DNA of 64,000 nucleotides, from the NCBI RefSeq assembly GCF_009725235.1, contig NZ_WJFC01000055.1:3768-67767 (forward strand), given 5' to 3'. How positions within the stretch are numbered: position 1 is the stretch's first letter; every line of letters begins with the position of its first letter. Positions 26,505 through 34,892 of this stretch are shown here, one piece after another. The DNA comes from Scytonema sp. UIC 10036 (lineage in GTDB: Bacteria; Cyanobacteriota; Cyanobacteriia; Cyanobacteriales; Nostocaceae). The notes beneath the pieces are model-generated. The model was not told where the DNA came from. It saw only the letters and a program-made list of their open reading frames with translations, and searched no databases. A program made the translations under genes and the position numbers.

Positions 26505-26777
26505 TTACCCATATTGTTCTGTTGCCATTTCGTAGCGGAAGGCATCAATGAGAAAGTAAGCAACTTTTTTATGACCTTGGGTGAGGGGGTGTACGACTTG
26601 GTCGTAGAGAGTGCGTTGCTGAAGGTCGTCATCGGGTAAAAAGCTTTCTGTGGTGCAGATAAGGGCAAAGTCTTGCGCCAGGGTATCAGCCCAATTGCGG
26701 TACTGAAAACGAAGTTTATCGGCAGCTTTTAGGAGTTGGGCGAAGTGAGGTAAAGTGGGTTCTAGGAGTTTTAACCT
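26505..26777 (-). pseudogene. Remnant of pglZ (BREX phage-resistance phosphatase-like protein)
   Basis: Reading leftward, an open stretch of about 90 codons without a start encodes LPHFAQLLKAADKLRFQYRN...DDLQQRTLYDQVVHPLTQ followed by KKVAYFLIDAFRYEMATEQY and a stop at 26505. VxxFLxDAxRYExA is the hallmark of the PglZ alkaline-phosphatase-like domain of BREX systems. Everything upstream is cut off by a stop at 26778 and the protein ends early, so only a scar of the gene remains. No other BREX gene is visible in the window. Confidence 0.7.
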
Positions 26778-26875
26778 CTATACAGGAGCAGCTTACGGAA
26801 GCACTCAACGATTTTTTTATTAAGAATGGTAGACCGCCAATTGCTTGATTTTTGATGGTTGAGGTTAAGTCAGAA

Positions 26876-26954
26876 AAACGGGTACTTTTGAGAAATATCC
26901 CAAAAAGTTTAATTTCGTGAATTTGGGCATTCCCATATTTCTCAAATCCCGTTT
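26876..26954. repeat. Imperfect inverted repeat between the pglZ remnant and the HNH gene
   Basis: AAACGGG plus TTGAGAAATAT on the left (26876-26898) is mirrored on the right (26935-26954) with slightly different spacing. The flanks GCTTGATTTTTGA and TTAAAAATCAAAGC (near 26843 and 26954-26966) are also roughly complementary. Probably a decayed MITE. Confidence 0.5.
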
Positions 26955-27025
26955 AAAAATCAAAGCCTGATAATTTAAAATTTATTTATTGAGTTTTCTT
27001 ACTTTAAATTACAATACCTAGCAAC

Positions 27026-27769
27026 ATGGTGAAAGATACAAACTTCCAAAGTAGATTTCCTCAAAGGTTTCAAATCAAAGAAGAATTACTATGTGTGATT
27101 GCAGAGAGAGGAGGATCTATAAAAATTCAGGATCGGGCAACTGGATGGAGTATTTATGAAGAACTAGCTAATAGACTAAATCTTTCGGACGAAGCTAGAA
27201 CACGTATGAGAGATTCAAAAAAACCTGAGAAAAAACCTGAGCTAGCTTGGGAGAACGAGGTTAGATGGTGTCGAACGGAGCTTGGGAGTGCAGGATTAAT
27301 TGAGAAGGACAAGGTAAATGGACAAGGAATTTGGACTTTAACCAATTTGGGACGAGAATCAGTAGAAAATAAAATAGAAAATAAAATAGAAAATACAATA
27401 ACTAATCAAAAATTTTCATTTCCAGAAGAAGTTCCTCCCGATACGGTGAGTTTTCATGAAGGATCGGTGACAAGAGTCCTTGTAAATCGTTATGAGCGCA
27501 ACCCTATTGCCCGCCAACAATGTATTAATTACTACGGAAAAAAATGTTTCGTTTGTGGCTTTGAATTTGCTAGGGTATACGGAACCGTTGCAGAGGACTT
27601 AATCCACGTTCATCATCTGAAAGCTTTGTCAGAAATAGCAGAGGAGTACGAAGTCGATCCAATTGCAGATCTGCGACCTGTCTGCCCAAATTGCCATGCT
27701 GTTTTACACCTCCGGTTCCCACCATACAGTATTGAAGAAGTGCAGGGTTTTCTTCATCAGGAGCCATGA
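27026..27769 (+). CDS. HNH endonuclease with N-terminal winged-helix (Mrr-N-like) domain
   Basis: A 247-residue protein. Residues 15-110 look like the winged-helix Mrr-N domain found ahead of several modification-dependent nucleases (ILYGEELANRL-type region WSIYEELANRL, and GIWTLTNLGRE at its end). A linker containing NKIENKIEN precedes the HNH domain at 145-235: zinc-binding C174/C177 and C220/C223, catalytic H196-H197 within DLIHVHHLKALSE, and CPNCHAVLH. The combination suggests a type IV-like restriction enzyme cutting modified DNA. It stands next to the pglZ remnant and the TacA/TacT pair. Target modification is unknown. Confidence 0.8.
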   Translation: MVKDTNFQSRFPQRFQIKEELLCVIAERGGSIKIQDRATGWSIYEELANRLNLSDEARTRMRDSKKPEKKPELAWENEVRWCRTELGSAGLIEKDKVNGQGIWTLTNLGRESVENKIENKIENTITNQKFSFPEEVPPDTVSFHEGSVTRVLVNRYERNPIARQQCINYYGKKCFVCGFEFARVYGTVAEDLIHVHHLKALSEIAEEYEVDPIADLRPVCPNCHAVLHLRFPPYSIEEVQGFLHQEP

Positions 27770-27901
27770 TTTGAATTATTGGTATGGTCACTTCTCTCAA
27801 TCTTCAATCCGGTTCCAATCAATCGCATTAAAGCGTCGGGGATTTAATTTTGGTATACCGTTCGGTGTGCCGAATATTCCTGTGTCCCCATAAAATCCAA
27901 A

Positions 27902-27925
27902 ATAAAAAAAGCACCAATTGGTGCC
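27902..27925 (-). terminator. Intrinsic terminator for the leftward membrane-protein gene
   Basis: The self-complementary GCACCAATTGGTGC (27911-27924) is followed on the minus strand by seven T. It lies 30 bp beyond the stop of the gene at 27955-28242. Confidence 0.8.
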
Positions 27926-27954
27926 ATTAAAAGCAGATATGAGCATTAATGAAT

Positions 27955-28242
27955 TTAATGCTTGGTGGATGATTCGGCTAGTAGTTCTTGTCTAGCTTTT
28001 GTCAACCAAGTATGCGCGGTTTTAGTCATACCTAAGAAAGGCATAACAGTAAAAGATCCTGCAATCGAAGTGAAAACGCCAGTTGGTGTTTTCCCCACAA
28101 TTAGGAAACTAGCGCCAGCGGACAAGATGGCTATGCAAGTGATAATCCCAAGGATGCCCACAAAGAACAACCATCGGGCTTGGTTTCTGATATCCGCAAT
28201 CAAGATATTGTCAGTAATTTCGTTTCTCTGTATTTGAGACAT
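27955..28242 (-). CDS. Small two-helix membrane protein
   Basis: A 95-residue protein from the ATG at 28242 (MSQIQRNEITDNILIADI); a longer frame to 28290 lacks support. Two hydrophobic segments, WLFFVGILGIITCIAILSAG and a second around TSIAGSFTVMPFLGM, are followed by a charged tail. The two-helix layout recalls the small membrane domains tied to TRADD-N-like proteins in cyanobacteria, a weak resemblance only. It has its own terminator and a hairpin (TGCCTGG/CCAGGCA, 28269-28289) just upstream. Confidence 0.55.
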   Translation of the reverse strand: MSQIQRNEITDNILIADIRNQARWLFFVGILGIITCIAILSAGASFLIVGKTPTGVFTSIAGSFTVMPFLGMTKTAHTWLTKARQELLAESSTKH

Positions 28243-28583
28243 AAGAGGATAAAAAGTAATTGGGATACTGCCTGGAGAGATACCAGGCAATTACTATTTG
28301 GTGCCACCTTAATATTCCTAGTGACACTCATTCATAGTATTTGCCCAGATTTATAGTTACAAAGTTTCGATAATTCAACGAAAATGCGTATCTGTTATCT
28401 GAGTTGGTTCCAGTGTATGACGGAAATTTTATTAATTTATGGGAAATCCCTTATTTAAGGAAAATTTGGCTCTCGACAGTTGTCTTTACAGTATAGACAT
28501 TGGAAATGTGGGGCTATACAAGCAAAGCTTACCTACACGGGCTGATTAGAAGCCAAATGTTGTGCCAACAATGGAATGATAAA

Positions 28584-29731
28584 ATGTTAAAAAAAGTTTT
28601 AGTGTTAACTCTAATTTGTGTCGTGCTTTTCTGTATTGCTGTACCTGCAGAAGCTATTACTGTAAGAGAAGTTCCCAACCCTCATTTAAACAATAAAGGT
28701 TGGGTAACAGATATGGCAAATTTACTGAACGCAGAAACAGAAGCCCAGTTGAATCAACTTCTTTCTAATTTGGAGAAAAAAACTGGAAATGAAATAGCTG
28801 TGGTGACAGTGACAGATACAGCACCTAGCTCTAACCCAAAGCAGTTTGCAAGAGACTTATTTTATCGCTGGGGACTTGGCAAAAGAGGCAAAACCTATGG
28901 AGTATTATTTTTAATTTCTAAAGATGACCGTAAGTAGAGATTAAAACTGGCGAAGGAACTCCATCAGTTTTACCTAACAGGCGTGTTAAGGAAATTATTG
29001 AGTTACAAATTATTCCTCAATTTAAATTAGGGGAATATTCTTCAGGGATAGTCGCAGGAACACAAGCACTTGTTTCTTCTCTATCAGGCAATCAATCCCG
29101 TTATATAGAAGATGTTTCTAAATATCATCCTGAAGCAATTTTCTTTGGATTGATAGGAGTTGCTTTGATAGGAAGTGCGATCGCTCTTAGCGCAAGCCGT
29201 ACCCGGCTTATCGCAATTGCAAAAGCTCTGAGTCACCCTTTACTTGAACCTAATGGTCGTTCTCGTGTAAACAAAATTGAAAAAGATGAAGCGGCGAAAT
29301 GGGCTCAATGCCGACAGCCGATGGATAAATTAGACTCATTATCGCTTATTTCTTACCTTAGCAAACCAGAGCAAGCTGCTCAAACATTAGGGAGCGTTAG
29401 TTTTGAGGGGTGGCAATGTCGAAAATGCTACCCCAACCCTACTGAACGAGGAGTCCACATACGAGCTTATGCACCTAAGAGTCGTAAATTTACCATGTGT
29501 TCTACCTGTAAGGAATTGACTGTAGAACGTACATCACCAATTTTGCAACAAGCCACTATAGCCAACAAAGGTCAAAAAATAGTGACTGAAAAATGCTATT
29601 GTTGCGACTATTATAAAGCGAATGTCACAACAATACCCGCAATTGATTCGGACTACTCTAGTGGTTTTTATGATGGAGGTGGTAGTTCCGGGGGTGACTG
29701 TGGAGGTGGTGGTGATGGAGGTAGTTGGTAG
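28584..29731 (+). pseudogene. TPM-domain membrane protein, frameshifted
   Basis: From the ATG at 28584 there is a signal peptide (MLKKVLVLTLICVVLFCIA...PAEA), then a TPM domain (VREVPNPHLNNKGWVTDMAN, EIAVVTVTDTAP, LFYRWGLGKRGKTYGVLFL). A one-base shift near 28933 ends it at a TAG; in the next frame the same domain continues as EIKTGEGTPSVLPNRRVKEI, a transmembrane helix near FFGLIGVALIGSAIA, a cysteine-rich region (WQCRKCYPN, CSTCKELTVER, KCYCCDYY) and the usual Gly-rich C-terminus GGGSSGGDCGGGGDGGSW. Such proteins (Psb32/YgcG-like) act at membranes, some in photosystem II repair. A 30-nt small repeat is inserted in frame at the helix. The single shift could be real or a sequencing error. Confidence 0.75.
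29189..29214. repeat. Small dispersed repeat, copy 3
   Basis: AGCGCAAGCCGTACCCGGCT plus TATCGC follows a HIP1 site inside the TPM gene. Compared with copies 1 and 2 it has two changes, T to C and A to G, which lie opposite each other in the stem and keep it paired. Here the insertion adds ten codons in frame. Confidence 0.75.
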
Positions 29732-29758
29732 ATAAAATGAGAGATAAACTTAAGCATA
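29711..29758. repeat. 48-bp segment duplicated at 43108-43155
   Basis: The last codons of the TPM gene, its stop and the following non-coding bases recur at 43108-43155 with a single mismatch. The second copy stands alone between genes. Confidence 0.85.
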
Positions 29759-29803
29759 ACTACACCCGATTGATTCTATTTGGTGAAAGATTGAGTAGAA
29801 CAG

Positions 29804-30283
29804 ATGATTGAAATTAAACCAATACAAGGACATCAAATTGAAGAAGCCAAGCAAGTAATCATAACAACTTGTCTGGAAATTTTTACAGGTATGGTGAGTG
29901 AAGAACAACTCAAGCTCTACGATCCCATGCTTGACTTGGTGATGGTGCAATCTCACTACTTTGACAATAATGGTATGTTCCTGGTACTGCTGGATCGCTA
30001 TCGAGTTGTAGGTACTGGAGCTATACGCCGATTCAACGAAGAAATCGGCGAACTCAAACGGATGTGGTTTTTAAAAGAGTATCGAGGACGAGGATTGGGT
30101 AAAGAAATGGCTCAGATGCTCTTAGATTTTGCACGTTCTGCTGCTTACAAGAAAATCAGACTTGACACTTTTAGTCAAGAAAAGCAGTCTCAGGCAATTG
30201 AATTCTACAAACGGCTTGGATTTTACTGTATTGAGCGATATAACGATAGTTTATGTACTGTATTTATGGAGAAAGAATTATAA
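29804..30283 (+). CDS. GNAT-family N-acetyltransferase
   Basis: A 159-residue protein of normal GNAT length. LKRMWFLKEYRGRGLGKEMA holds the acetyl-CoA pyrophosphate-binding loop (R/Q-x-x-G-x-G), and SQAIEFYKRLGFYCIERY is the usual closing motif. Substrate unknown. It begins about 70 nt after the TPM gene. A strong intrinsic terminator follows at 30350. Confidence 0.85.
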   Translation: MIEIKPIQGHQIEEAKQVIITTCLEIFTGMVSEEQLKLYDPMLDLVMVQSHYFDNNGMFLVLLDRYRVVGTGAIRRFNEEIGELKRMWFLKEYRGRGLGKEMAQMLLDFARSAAYKKIRLDTFSQEKQSQAIEFYKRLGFYCIERYNDSLCTVFMEKEL

Positions 30284-30349
30284 CGTTGTTATTCTTTTAT
30301 TTCTGTTCATTAGTTTCAAAGCAAGTGCTTCTTTTCTTCAATAATGATA

Positions 30350-30382
30350 GCGCTCCCTAACTAGAGAGGAGCGCCATTTTTC
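30350..30382 (+). terminator. Intrinsic terminator after the GNAT gene
   Basis: GCGCTCC (30350-30356) pairs with GGAGCGC (30368-30374), followed by CATTTTTC. Confidence 0.8.
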
Positions 30383-30455
30383 TTATTAAATTCAGGGATA
30401 ATATATAGAAATTCGCTCCCTGAGGTTGACTATAAATTTAGTGTATTTTAATTGA

Positions 30456-30725
30456 TTACGCTGCATGACGGGTAACTAAATTCCAAACAAAAACAGCAAC
30501 AAGCGCACCCAGAACTGCTAATGCGATACCAGGAATACTCAAAGTAGAAGCTGCCAAGCTAAATTGTCCGGTGCTGAAGAATACACCCAAACTGCCACCG
30601 ACAAAAGCACCGATAATTCCCAACAAGATAGTTCCCAGGATTCCGCCACCTTGATGTCCGGGATAAATAGCCTTAGCTATAGCTCCAGCAATCAAACCTA
30701 AAACAATCCAAGCAATAATGTTCAT
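30456..30725 (-). CDS. GlsB/YeaQ/YmgE-family small membrane protein
   Basis: An 89-residue protein from the ATG at 30725 (MNIIAWIVLGLIAGAIAKAI). Three hydrophobic segments with the diagnostic GLIAGAIAKAIYPGHQGGGI, GTILLGIIGAFVGGSLG and ALAVLGALVAVFVWNLV mark the transglycosylase-associated (Tag) family, linked to stress in other bacteria. Molecular role is not established. A longer frame to 30773 is not needed. Confidence 0.9.
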   Translation of the reverse strand: MNIIAWIVLGLIAGAIAKAIYPGHQGGGILGTILLGIIGAFVGGSLGVFFSTGQFSLAASTLSIPGIALAVLGALVAVFVWNLVTRHAA

Positions 30726-30877
30726 TGTTCTTTTGGGGATAAACTTTTTAATTTCACAATGACATAATAACAATTCAAACTTCTATTTCCAATCTGCCAT
30801 CAGAACTAATTATTTACAAGTCTTAAGTATGAGTTAATTAGGTTTATTTCTGAAGATATACATCGCTCCTAAGAGAT

Positions 30878-30909
30878 TAAAAAACTCCTAGTTAGTCCCA
30901 AACTAGGAG
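30878..30909 (-). terminator. Intrinsic terminator, minus strand
   Basis: CTCCTAGTT and AACTAGGAG (30885-30893, 30901-30909) form a 9-bp stem; on the minus strand it is followed by six T. It would end transcription of the leftward fragment at 31072-31281. Confidence 0.75.
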
Positions 30910-31071
30910 ATGGAAGAATTATTGCTTGGTAATTGCATTCTAGGAATTTTTCAAAATTTATCTGTTCTCCCAAAGAAGTAAAACTTGGGAATGAATTTGC
31001 TTTGGGTAACCGCGTCAAGTCGCTATCTCAAGTCCAAAACATTGACGAGCACGCTTATTGAAAGTCATTCG

Positions 31072-31281
31072 TCACCATTCATACAGCCAAAGCTCTTCAG
31101 ACTCAACTTTTTGGTATCCAGCTTTTGCAAGTGAATTAAGTATAAAGGAGTTTTGAGGGAACATTCCGCTAACTGTTTGGTAACCCATACAGTGTGCCAG
31201 TTGGCGCAACTCATGCAGCAAAGTCGGTAAGCTTTCATTGTCGCCTGTAACAAAACCAACCAGTCCGTAAATTAAGGACAA
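31072..31281 (-). pseudogene. Possible C-terminal fragment of an acetyltransferase-like gene
   Basis: A 69-residue open frame with LPTLLHELRQLAHCMGYQTV and SFILNSLAKAGYQKVESEEL, a pattern seen at the end of GNAT proteins (last helix followed by a final strand). There is no acetyl-CoA loop, so the 5' part would be missing. The terminator at 30878 on the same strand supports past expression. Weak identification. Confidence 0.35.
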
Positions 31282-31389
31282 GTTAATAATGCTGCTTCTT
31301 ATTCGTTAAACAATCAAACGTTGAGACACTAAATTTCTCACTCCATGTCTGATGTTTTCTGTCAATGCGTAAGTCCTATAATTGTATAA

Positions 31390-31716
31390 GTGACACGCGA
31401 TGTAGGAGGAGGAAGTGAACTGGAGTAATCCAGAGTAAATCGGAGCAATTCGACTTACTGACTCCACCATGACTCAACCTTGAACTAGTTTCAAGGTTAC
31501 CCGTTCCGGGTTTCAGTCCGCTTAAGAGTCATGACTTAATGAAGTTAGCCAGCTTCAAGCGTCGGGTTAGGAACATGACTGCGTCACACAGTGCAACACC
31601 AAAACCTATTCACAAGCTCTTAAGCAGTGTCGAGGCAAACAATACCCCGAAAGGGCGTGCTCAAATGAGCAACAACGTAAATTTGGGGTGCGGTTAAGTC
31701 CGATTCACCCCAAATT
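31390..31716 (+). ncRNA. Candidate structured RNA, chain of hairpins
   Basis: No convincing ORF, but successive stems are visible: CTGGA/TCCAG (31420-31433), AGTAAxTCG/CGAxTTACT (31434-31459), AACCTTGAA/TTCAAGGTT (31476-31498), ACCCG/CGGGT (31499-31511), GCTC/GAGC around AAAT (about 31659-31670) and a long final stem AATTTGGGGTG/CACCCCAAATT enclosing CGG-TTAAGT-CCG (about 31679-31716). The stems abut without gaps in the first half, unlike ordinary intergenic DNA. It precedes a methyltransferase gene by about 45 nt. I cannot match it to RNase P, tmRNA, 6S RNA or a cobalamin riboswitch; a TnpB-guide-like RNA or a group II intron scrap remain options. Strand is uncertain. Confidence 0.45.
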
Positions 31717-31759
31717 ACTCAAAATAATCCTCATTTTTGTCTACTTAGTTACATGACAA

Positions 31760-32458
31760 ATGACACTAACACAATTCTCGGATGAACTTATAAATACGTG
31801 GTTAGAAGATGGTCAATGTATTAGAGAATACTATTCTCAACTGGTTGCAAAGGAGGGACTAAAATCAGCAAGAAGTATCGGAGAAAGAGACGAAAAAAGA
31901 GATTTTCGAGTTTTCGAGCGGCTTTTTGAAAAAGTTTCGATAAGCTCTAATTGTTCAATACTAGATATAGGTTGTGGCAAAGGAGAACTTCTTGATTACT
32001 TGTCATCCCGGTTTCCTAATATTAGCTACTCCAATTATCTTGGGATTGATATTGTCCCGGCTTTCATCCCAATAAATCAGCAGAAAGTTCCCTCACAAGA
32101 GTTTAAGTTAGTTAACTTTATCGACCCCTCTTTTACTCCAGAAAATAAATTTGATATTGTTTTAGCGCTAGGAGTTTTAGTAACAAGAGTACGACACTAC
32201 GAATGTTTTGTAGAGTATTTTGTTCAGAAAATGGTTAAGTGCGCTAAAAAGTATGTCCTCTTTAATGTCATTTCTTATATTGAGCCATCTTCCTCTAATT
32301 ACTCAGATCCGTTGGGAGTTGGGCACTCCACAGTCCTTGACACCAAAACTTTACACTCAATCATAGACAATGTTTGCTGTTATAAGTGGTTAGTGGAACC
32401 TTACAACATCTTTCCAGACGCGACTGACCTTTTCGTACAAATACAGTTAGAACAGTAA
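31760..32458 (+). CDS. Class I SAM-dependent methyltransferase
   Basis: A 232-residue protein. SILDIGCGKGELLDYLSSRF is the SAM-binding motif I, LGIDIVPAFI the acidic strand-2 end, and FDIVLALGVLVTR motif IV. The N-terminal 50 residues (INTWLEDGQCIREYYSQLVA) form a helical cap and probably choose the substrate, which is unknown. It is convergent with the photolyase gene, only 4 nt between stops, and lies directly after the candidate structured RNA. Confidence 0.8.
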   Translation: MTLTQFSDELINTWLEDGQCIREYYSQLVAKEGLKSARSIGERDEKRDFRVFERLFEKVSISSNCSILDIGCGKGELLDYLSSRFPNISYSNYLGIDIVPAFIPINQQKVPSQEFKLVNFIDPSFTPENKFDIVLALGVLVTRVRHYECFVEYFVQKMVKCAKKYVLFNVISYIEPSSSNYSDPLGVGHSTVLDTKTLHSIIDNVCCYKWLVEPYNIFPDATDLFVQIQLEQ

Positions 32459-32462
32459 ATGT

Positions 32463-34016
32463 TTAATTCTCAATCTGAAAATCTTTTTCCTTGAACTGCT
32501 TGTATTGTTTATCTTTGGACTCAAAGTATTTTTCAACGGTTGTTTTTGTGGCTATAGCACTTTCTAACTCATCACCACCACTCACCAGCAGACGTTCTCG
32601 CACCCGTTTGCGAATGTCAGAAACAATTTTACCGTTAACTTTACGAGTCATTGACCAGTCTAGAATTGGTGGTGGATATAAACCATGTTCGATATACTTG
32701 CCTTGAAGAATTTCAGGTAGACTATACCCTAGTAACTCTGGTGCCCAGTGGTAAATGAAGCGTAAATCTGAATCTTTCTCCTCAATATTCTTATTAGGAT
32801 TATAAATACGAAAAGTGTCACTTAAGGGATTAGTAATTCCTGCCTGCATTTGCCACTGCCAATTATCGATCGCCAAATCTCCATCCACCAAATAATTCAT
32901 GTAGTGTCTAGCACCATGATGCCAGGAGATACCGCAATTGATAGTTAAGAAAGTAGCACACATCGCCCGCATACGGAAATTCATCCAGCCCATTGTTCTG
33001 AGCTGACGCATACTGGCATCAACCATTGGGAAACCAGTTAAACCCTCACACCAAGCATGAAATAACTCTTGTTGCTGTTGGGTAAGTTCATCTGGTCTGT
33101 AATACTCGTCAAATTCAGGATAACGATTGGTATATGCTATCTCTGGATGAAAGTATAACCGTTGAGTAAAACTATCGTGCCAACGCAATCGGTCTCGAAA
33201 TGCCTTGAGAGAAAATTCAGCCTTTGGTTGATCGGCTAGTTCTATTGCTCGCGCTTTCGTGCGTTGGTAGACTGTGCGGACTGAGATTGTACCAAAAGTT
33301 AGGTGTGGTGATAGATGAGACGTTGCTTTTTGTTGTGCCAACCAGGGACGTGACAGTTTCCAATGATACCCATGAAATCGTTTTGTGAGAAAAGAATTCA
33401 GTGTGGAAAACGCTTGTGTTTCTCCACCTTTAAAGTAAACTCGCTTTGTTTCGTAAAAAGTACTGTACTTTTGCTTGAGTTTGGTGAAAGTGAGTTGGGG
33501 TAAATTGAACGATAACTGTGGGGTGTTAATGCGAATTGGCGTCGGATGTGGAGATTGCCTAACATAAGTGTAGTACTCCTCAAACCACCGATCGCGATGG
33601 TCATCATCTGTCTGTAAGAAGTTGTTGAGACCGATGTGGCATTCCAGATTGAATTGGTGGTAGAAGTTAGCGATCGCTCTGTCACGACTTATTCCATATT
33701 CAACTTGCACGTCGCGGTTAAAGTAGAGCTTGGGTTTGTGCCCAAGTTGAATTAACTGTTGGGTAAGTTGTTGCAAAATATCTACTGAATTTCCCTCAAA
33801 TAGATAGAGTTGACTGCCCAATGAACGTAAGTTTTTCTCTAAATTTTCTAAAGACTCAAATAAAAATCTGACCCGTGCCTTACCTACCTCTGATTGCTCG
33901 TAAAACCAGGGATCGATAATAAAGCAAGGTAATACTTGGGCATTATTATCAGTTGCCCTAGCTACGCTTTCATTATCGCTTAACCGCAAGTCCCGTCGAA
34001 ACCACAGAATGTGCAT
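32463..34016 (-). CDS. Cryptochrome/DNA photolyase family flavoprotein
   Basis: A 517-residue protein of normal size. MHILWFRRDLRLSDNESVAR begins the antenna-binding Rossmann domain; the FAD-binding helical domain contains HLTFGTISVRTVYQ, RDRLRWHDSFTQRL, LTGFPMVDASMRQLRTMGWM, RMRAMCATFLTI and NYLVDGDLAIDNWQWQMQAG, the family signatures including the tryptophans of the electron-transfer chain. It either repairs UV-made pyrimidine dimers with blue light or serves as a photoreceptor; the sequence alone does not settle which. It ends in a Lys/Gln-rich tail that looks disordered. The short C-terminal extension is not unusual. Confidence 0.9.
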   Translation of the reverse strand: MHILWFRRDLRLSDNESVARATDNNAQVLPCFIIDPWFYEQSEVGKARVRFLFESLENLEKNLRSLGSQLYLFEGNSVDILQQLTQQLIQLGHKPKLYFNRDVQVEYGISRDRAIANFYHQFNLECHIGLNNFLQTDDDHRDRWFEEYYTYVRQSPHPTPIRINTPQLSFNLPQLTFTKLKQKYSTFYETKRVYFKGGETQAFSTLNSFLTKRFHGYHWKLSRPWLAQQKATSHLSPHLTFGTISVRTVYQRTKARAIELADQPKAEFSLKAFRDRLRWHDSFTQRLYFHPEIAYTNRYPEFDEYYRPDELTQQQQELFHAWCEGLTGFPMVDASMRQLRTMGWMNFRMRAMCATFLTINCGISWHHGARHYMNYLVDGDLAIDNWQWQMQAGITNPLSDTFRIYNPNKNIEEKDSDLRFIYHWAPELLGYSLPEILQGKYIEHGLYPPPILDWSMTRKVNGKIVSDIRKRVRERLLVSGGDELESAIATKTTVEKYFESKDKQYKQFKEKDFQIEN

Positions 34017-34170
34017 ACATTAGTACTATCACTCCACTTCTATTTTGGCATTTTTCAGGTGGTGTGGGGCGATTGCAAATGTACGTTAAGTACTAATTGT
34101 GCAATACGCCAGAATATATGTCATGACGTTATTGTCAATAGATGATGAAAAAGACATTACTTGACAGCTT

Positions 34171-34386
34171 ATGCTTATCATTCCTATGTTCCCTTTGAGT
34201 TGGCTCGCTCGAGAGAGATTGATATACTATGAGCATGAAATAACCCATGGCAAGCAACCAACTGCATTTACACTCTCTGTTTTGGATATTAAGCAGCCAG
34301 TGGTTTGGAATGGCGACCCTGAGATTACCGAGCATTGGTGTTTGGCTCATTATCTCCTTGATGGTCACCATAAAACTTTTTATTGA
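34171..34386 (+). pseudogene. Possible gene fragment of unknown family
   Basis: An open frame reading SWLARERLIYYEHEITHGKQ then LDIKQPVVWNGDPEITEHWC and LAHYLLDGHHK looks like genuine protein (balanced composition, His-rich possible metal site) but has a stop just upstream of its first ATG and ends abruptly at the edge of the DUF3122 gene. It may be the scar of a longer gene. The rest of 34017-34379 holds nothing else visible. Confidence 0.3.
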
Positions 34387-34892
34387 ACAACATTGTTAAA
34401 ATCAGTAATTAACCACTGCCATTCTGTAACTACCTCTTTAGGTATTGTTAGTATTAAGCTTTTCTTTCTTTGTAAAGGTAGGTATAGTTTCAAAGCATCA
34501 ATTGTTTCTAACTTTGGTAGTACATCAGCAAACTTATATTCGCCTACGTTAGGTGCAGGAGACTTTTCTGAGTAAACATCAGTTGCGGTTAATATCTTGC
34601 CGTTTGCTGTCAAAATTTCGAGTGCTTGTGGGTGTGCGAATTCCACGATACCAGGAAAGCCCACCAATCGCAGATGAATATTCTGCAGTCTATCATCATC
34701 AAAGACTTTGAATAGTAATATCTGCCAAGCGTATCCTGTATCGTCTTTGATAGACACTTGGGAATGATAGCGCAGAACCCCTGGTGCATCATGATGCGGA
34801 CGTAGTAGAGCAATTGCTTGAGGAGCGATCGAGACCCAATTCATCAGTACGATAAACATTACCAGGAAACAGCGTAACAATAATGTTGTGAC
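34380..34892 (-). CDS. DUF3122-family exported protein
   Basis: A 170-residue protein from the ATG at 34892, which places a signal peptide at the N-terminus (LLLRCFLVMFIVLMNWVSIA, cleavage likely after AIA). The body matches the cyanobacterial DUF3122 family: GVLRYHSQVSIKDDTGYAWQ, LHLRLVGFPGI-like IHLRLVGFPGIVEFAHPQAL and LPLQRKKSLILTIPKEVVTE. No known activity. An in-frame extension to 35003 would bury the signal peptide and is rejected. Confidence 0.8.
   Translation of the reverse strand, partial: VTTLLLRCFLVMFIVLMNWVSIAPQAIALLRPHHDAPGVLRYHSQVSIKDDTGYAWQILLFKVFDDDRLQNIHLRLVGFPGIVEFAHPQALEILTANGKILTATDVYSEKSPAPNVGEYKFADVLPKLETIDALKLYLPLQRKKSLILTIPKEVVTEWQWLITDFNNVVQ

Noticed and set aside
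31385..31440. Short peptide MRKSYNCISDTRCRRRK at the start of the structured-RNA region
   Set aside because: No ribosome site, and it lies at the edge of the hairpin chain; chance reading is likely.
34135..34371. Leftward frame upstream of the DUF3122 gene region
   Set aside because: Shadow of the rightward fragment that has better protein character.
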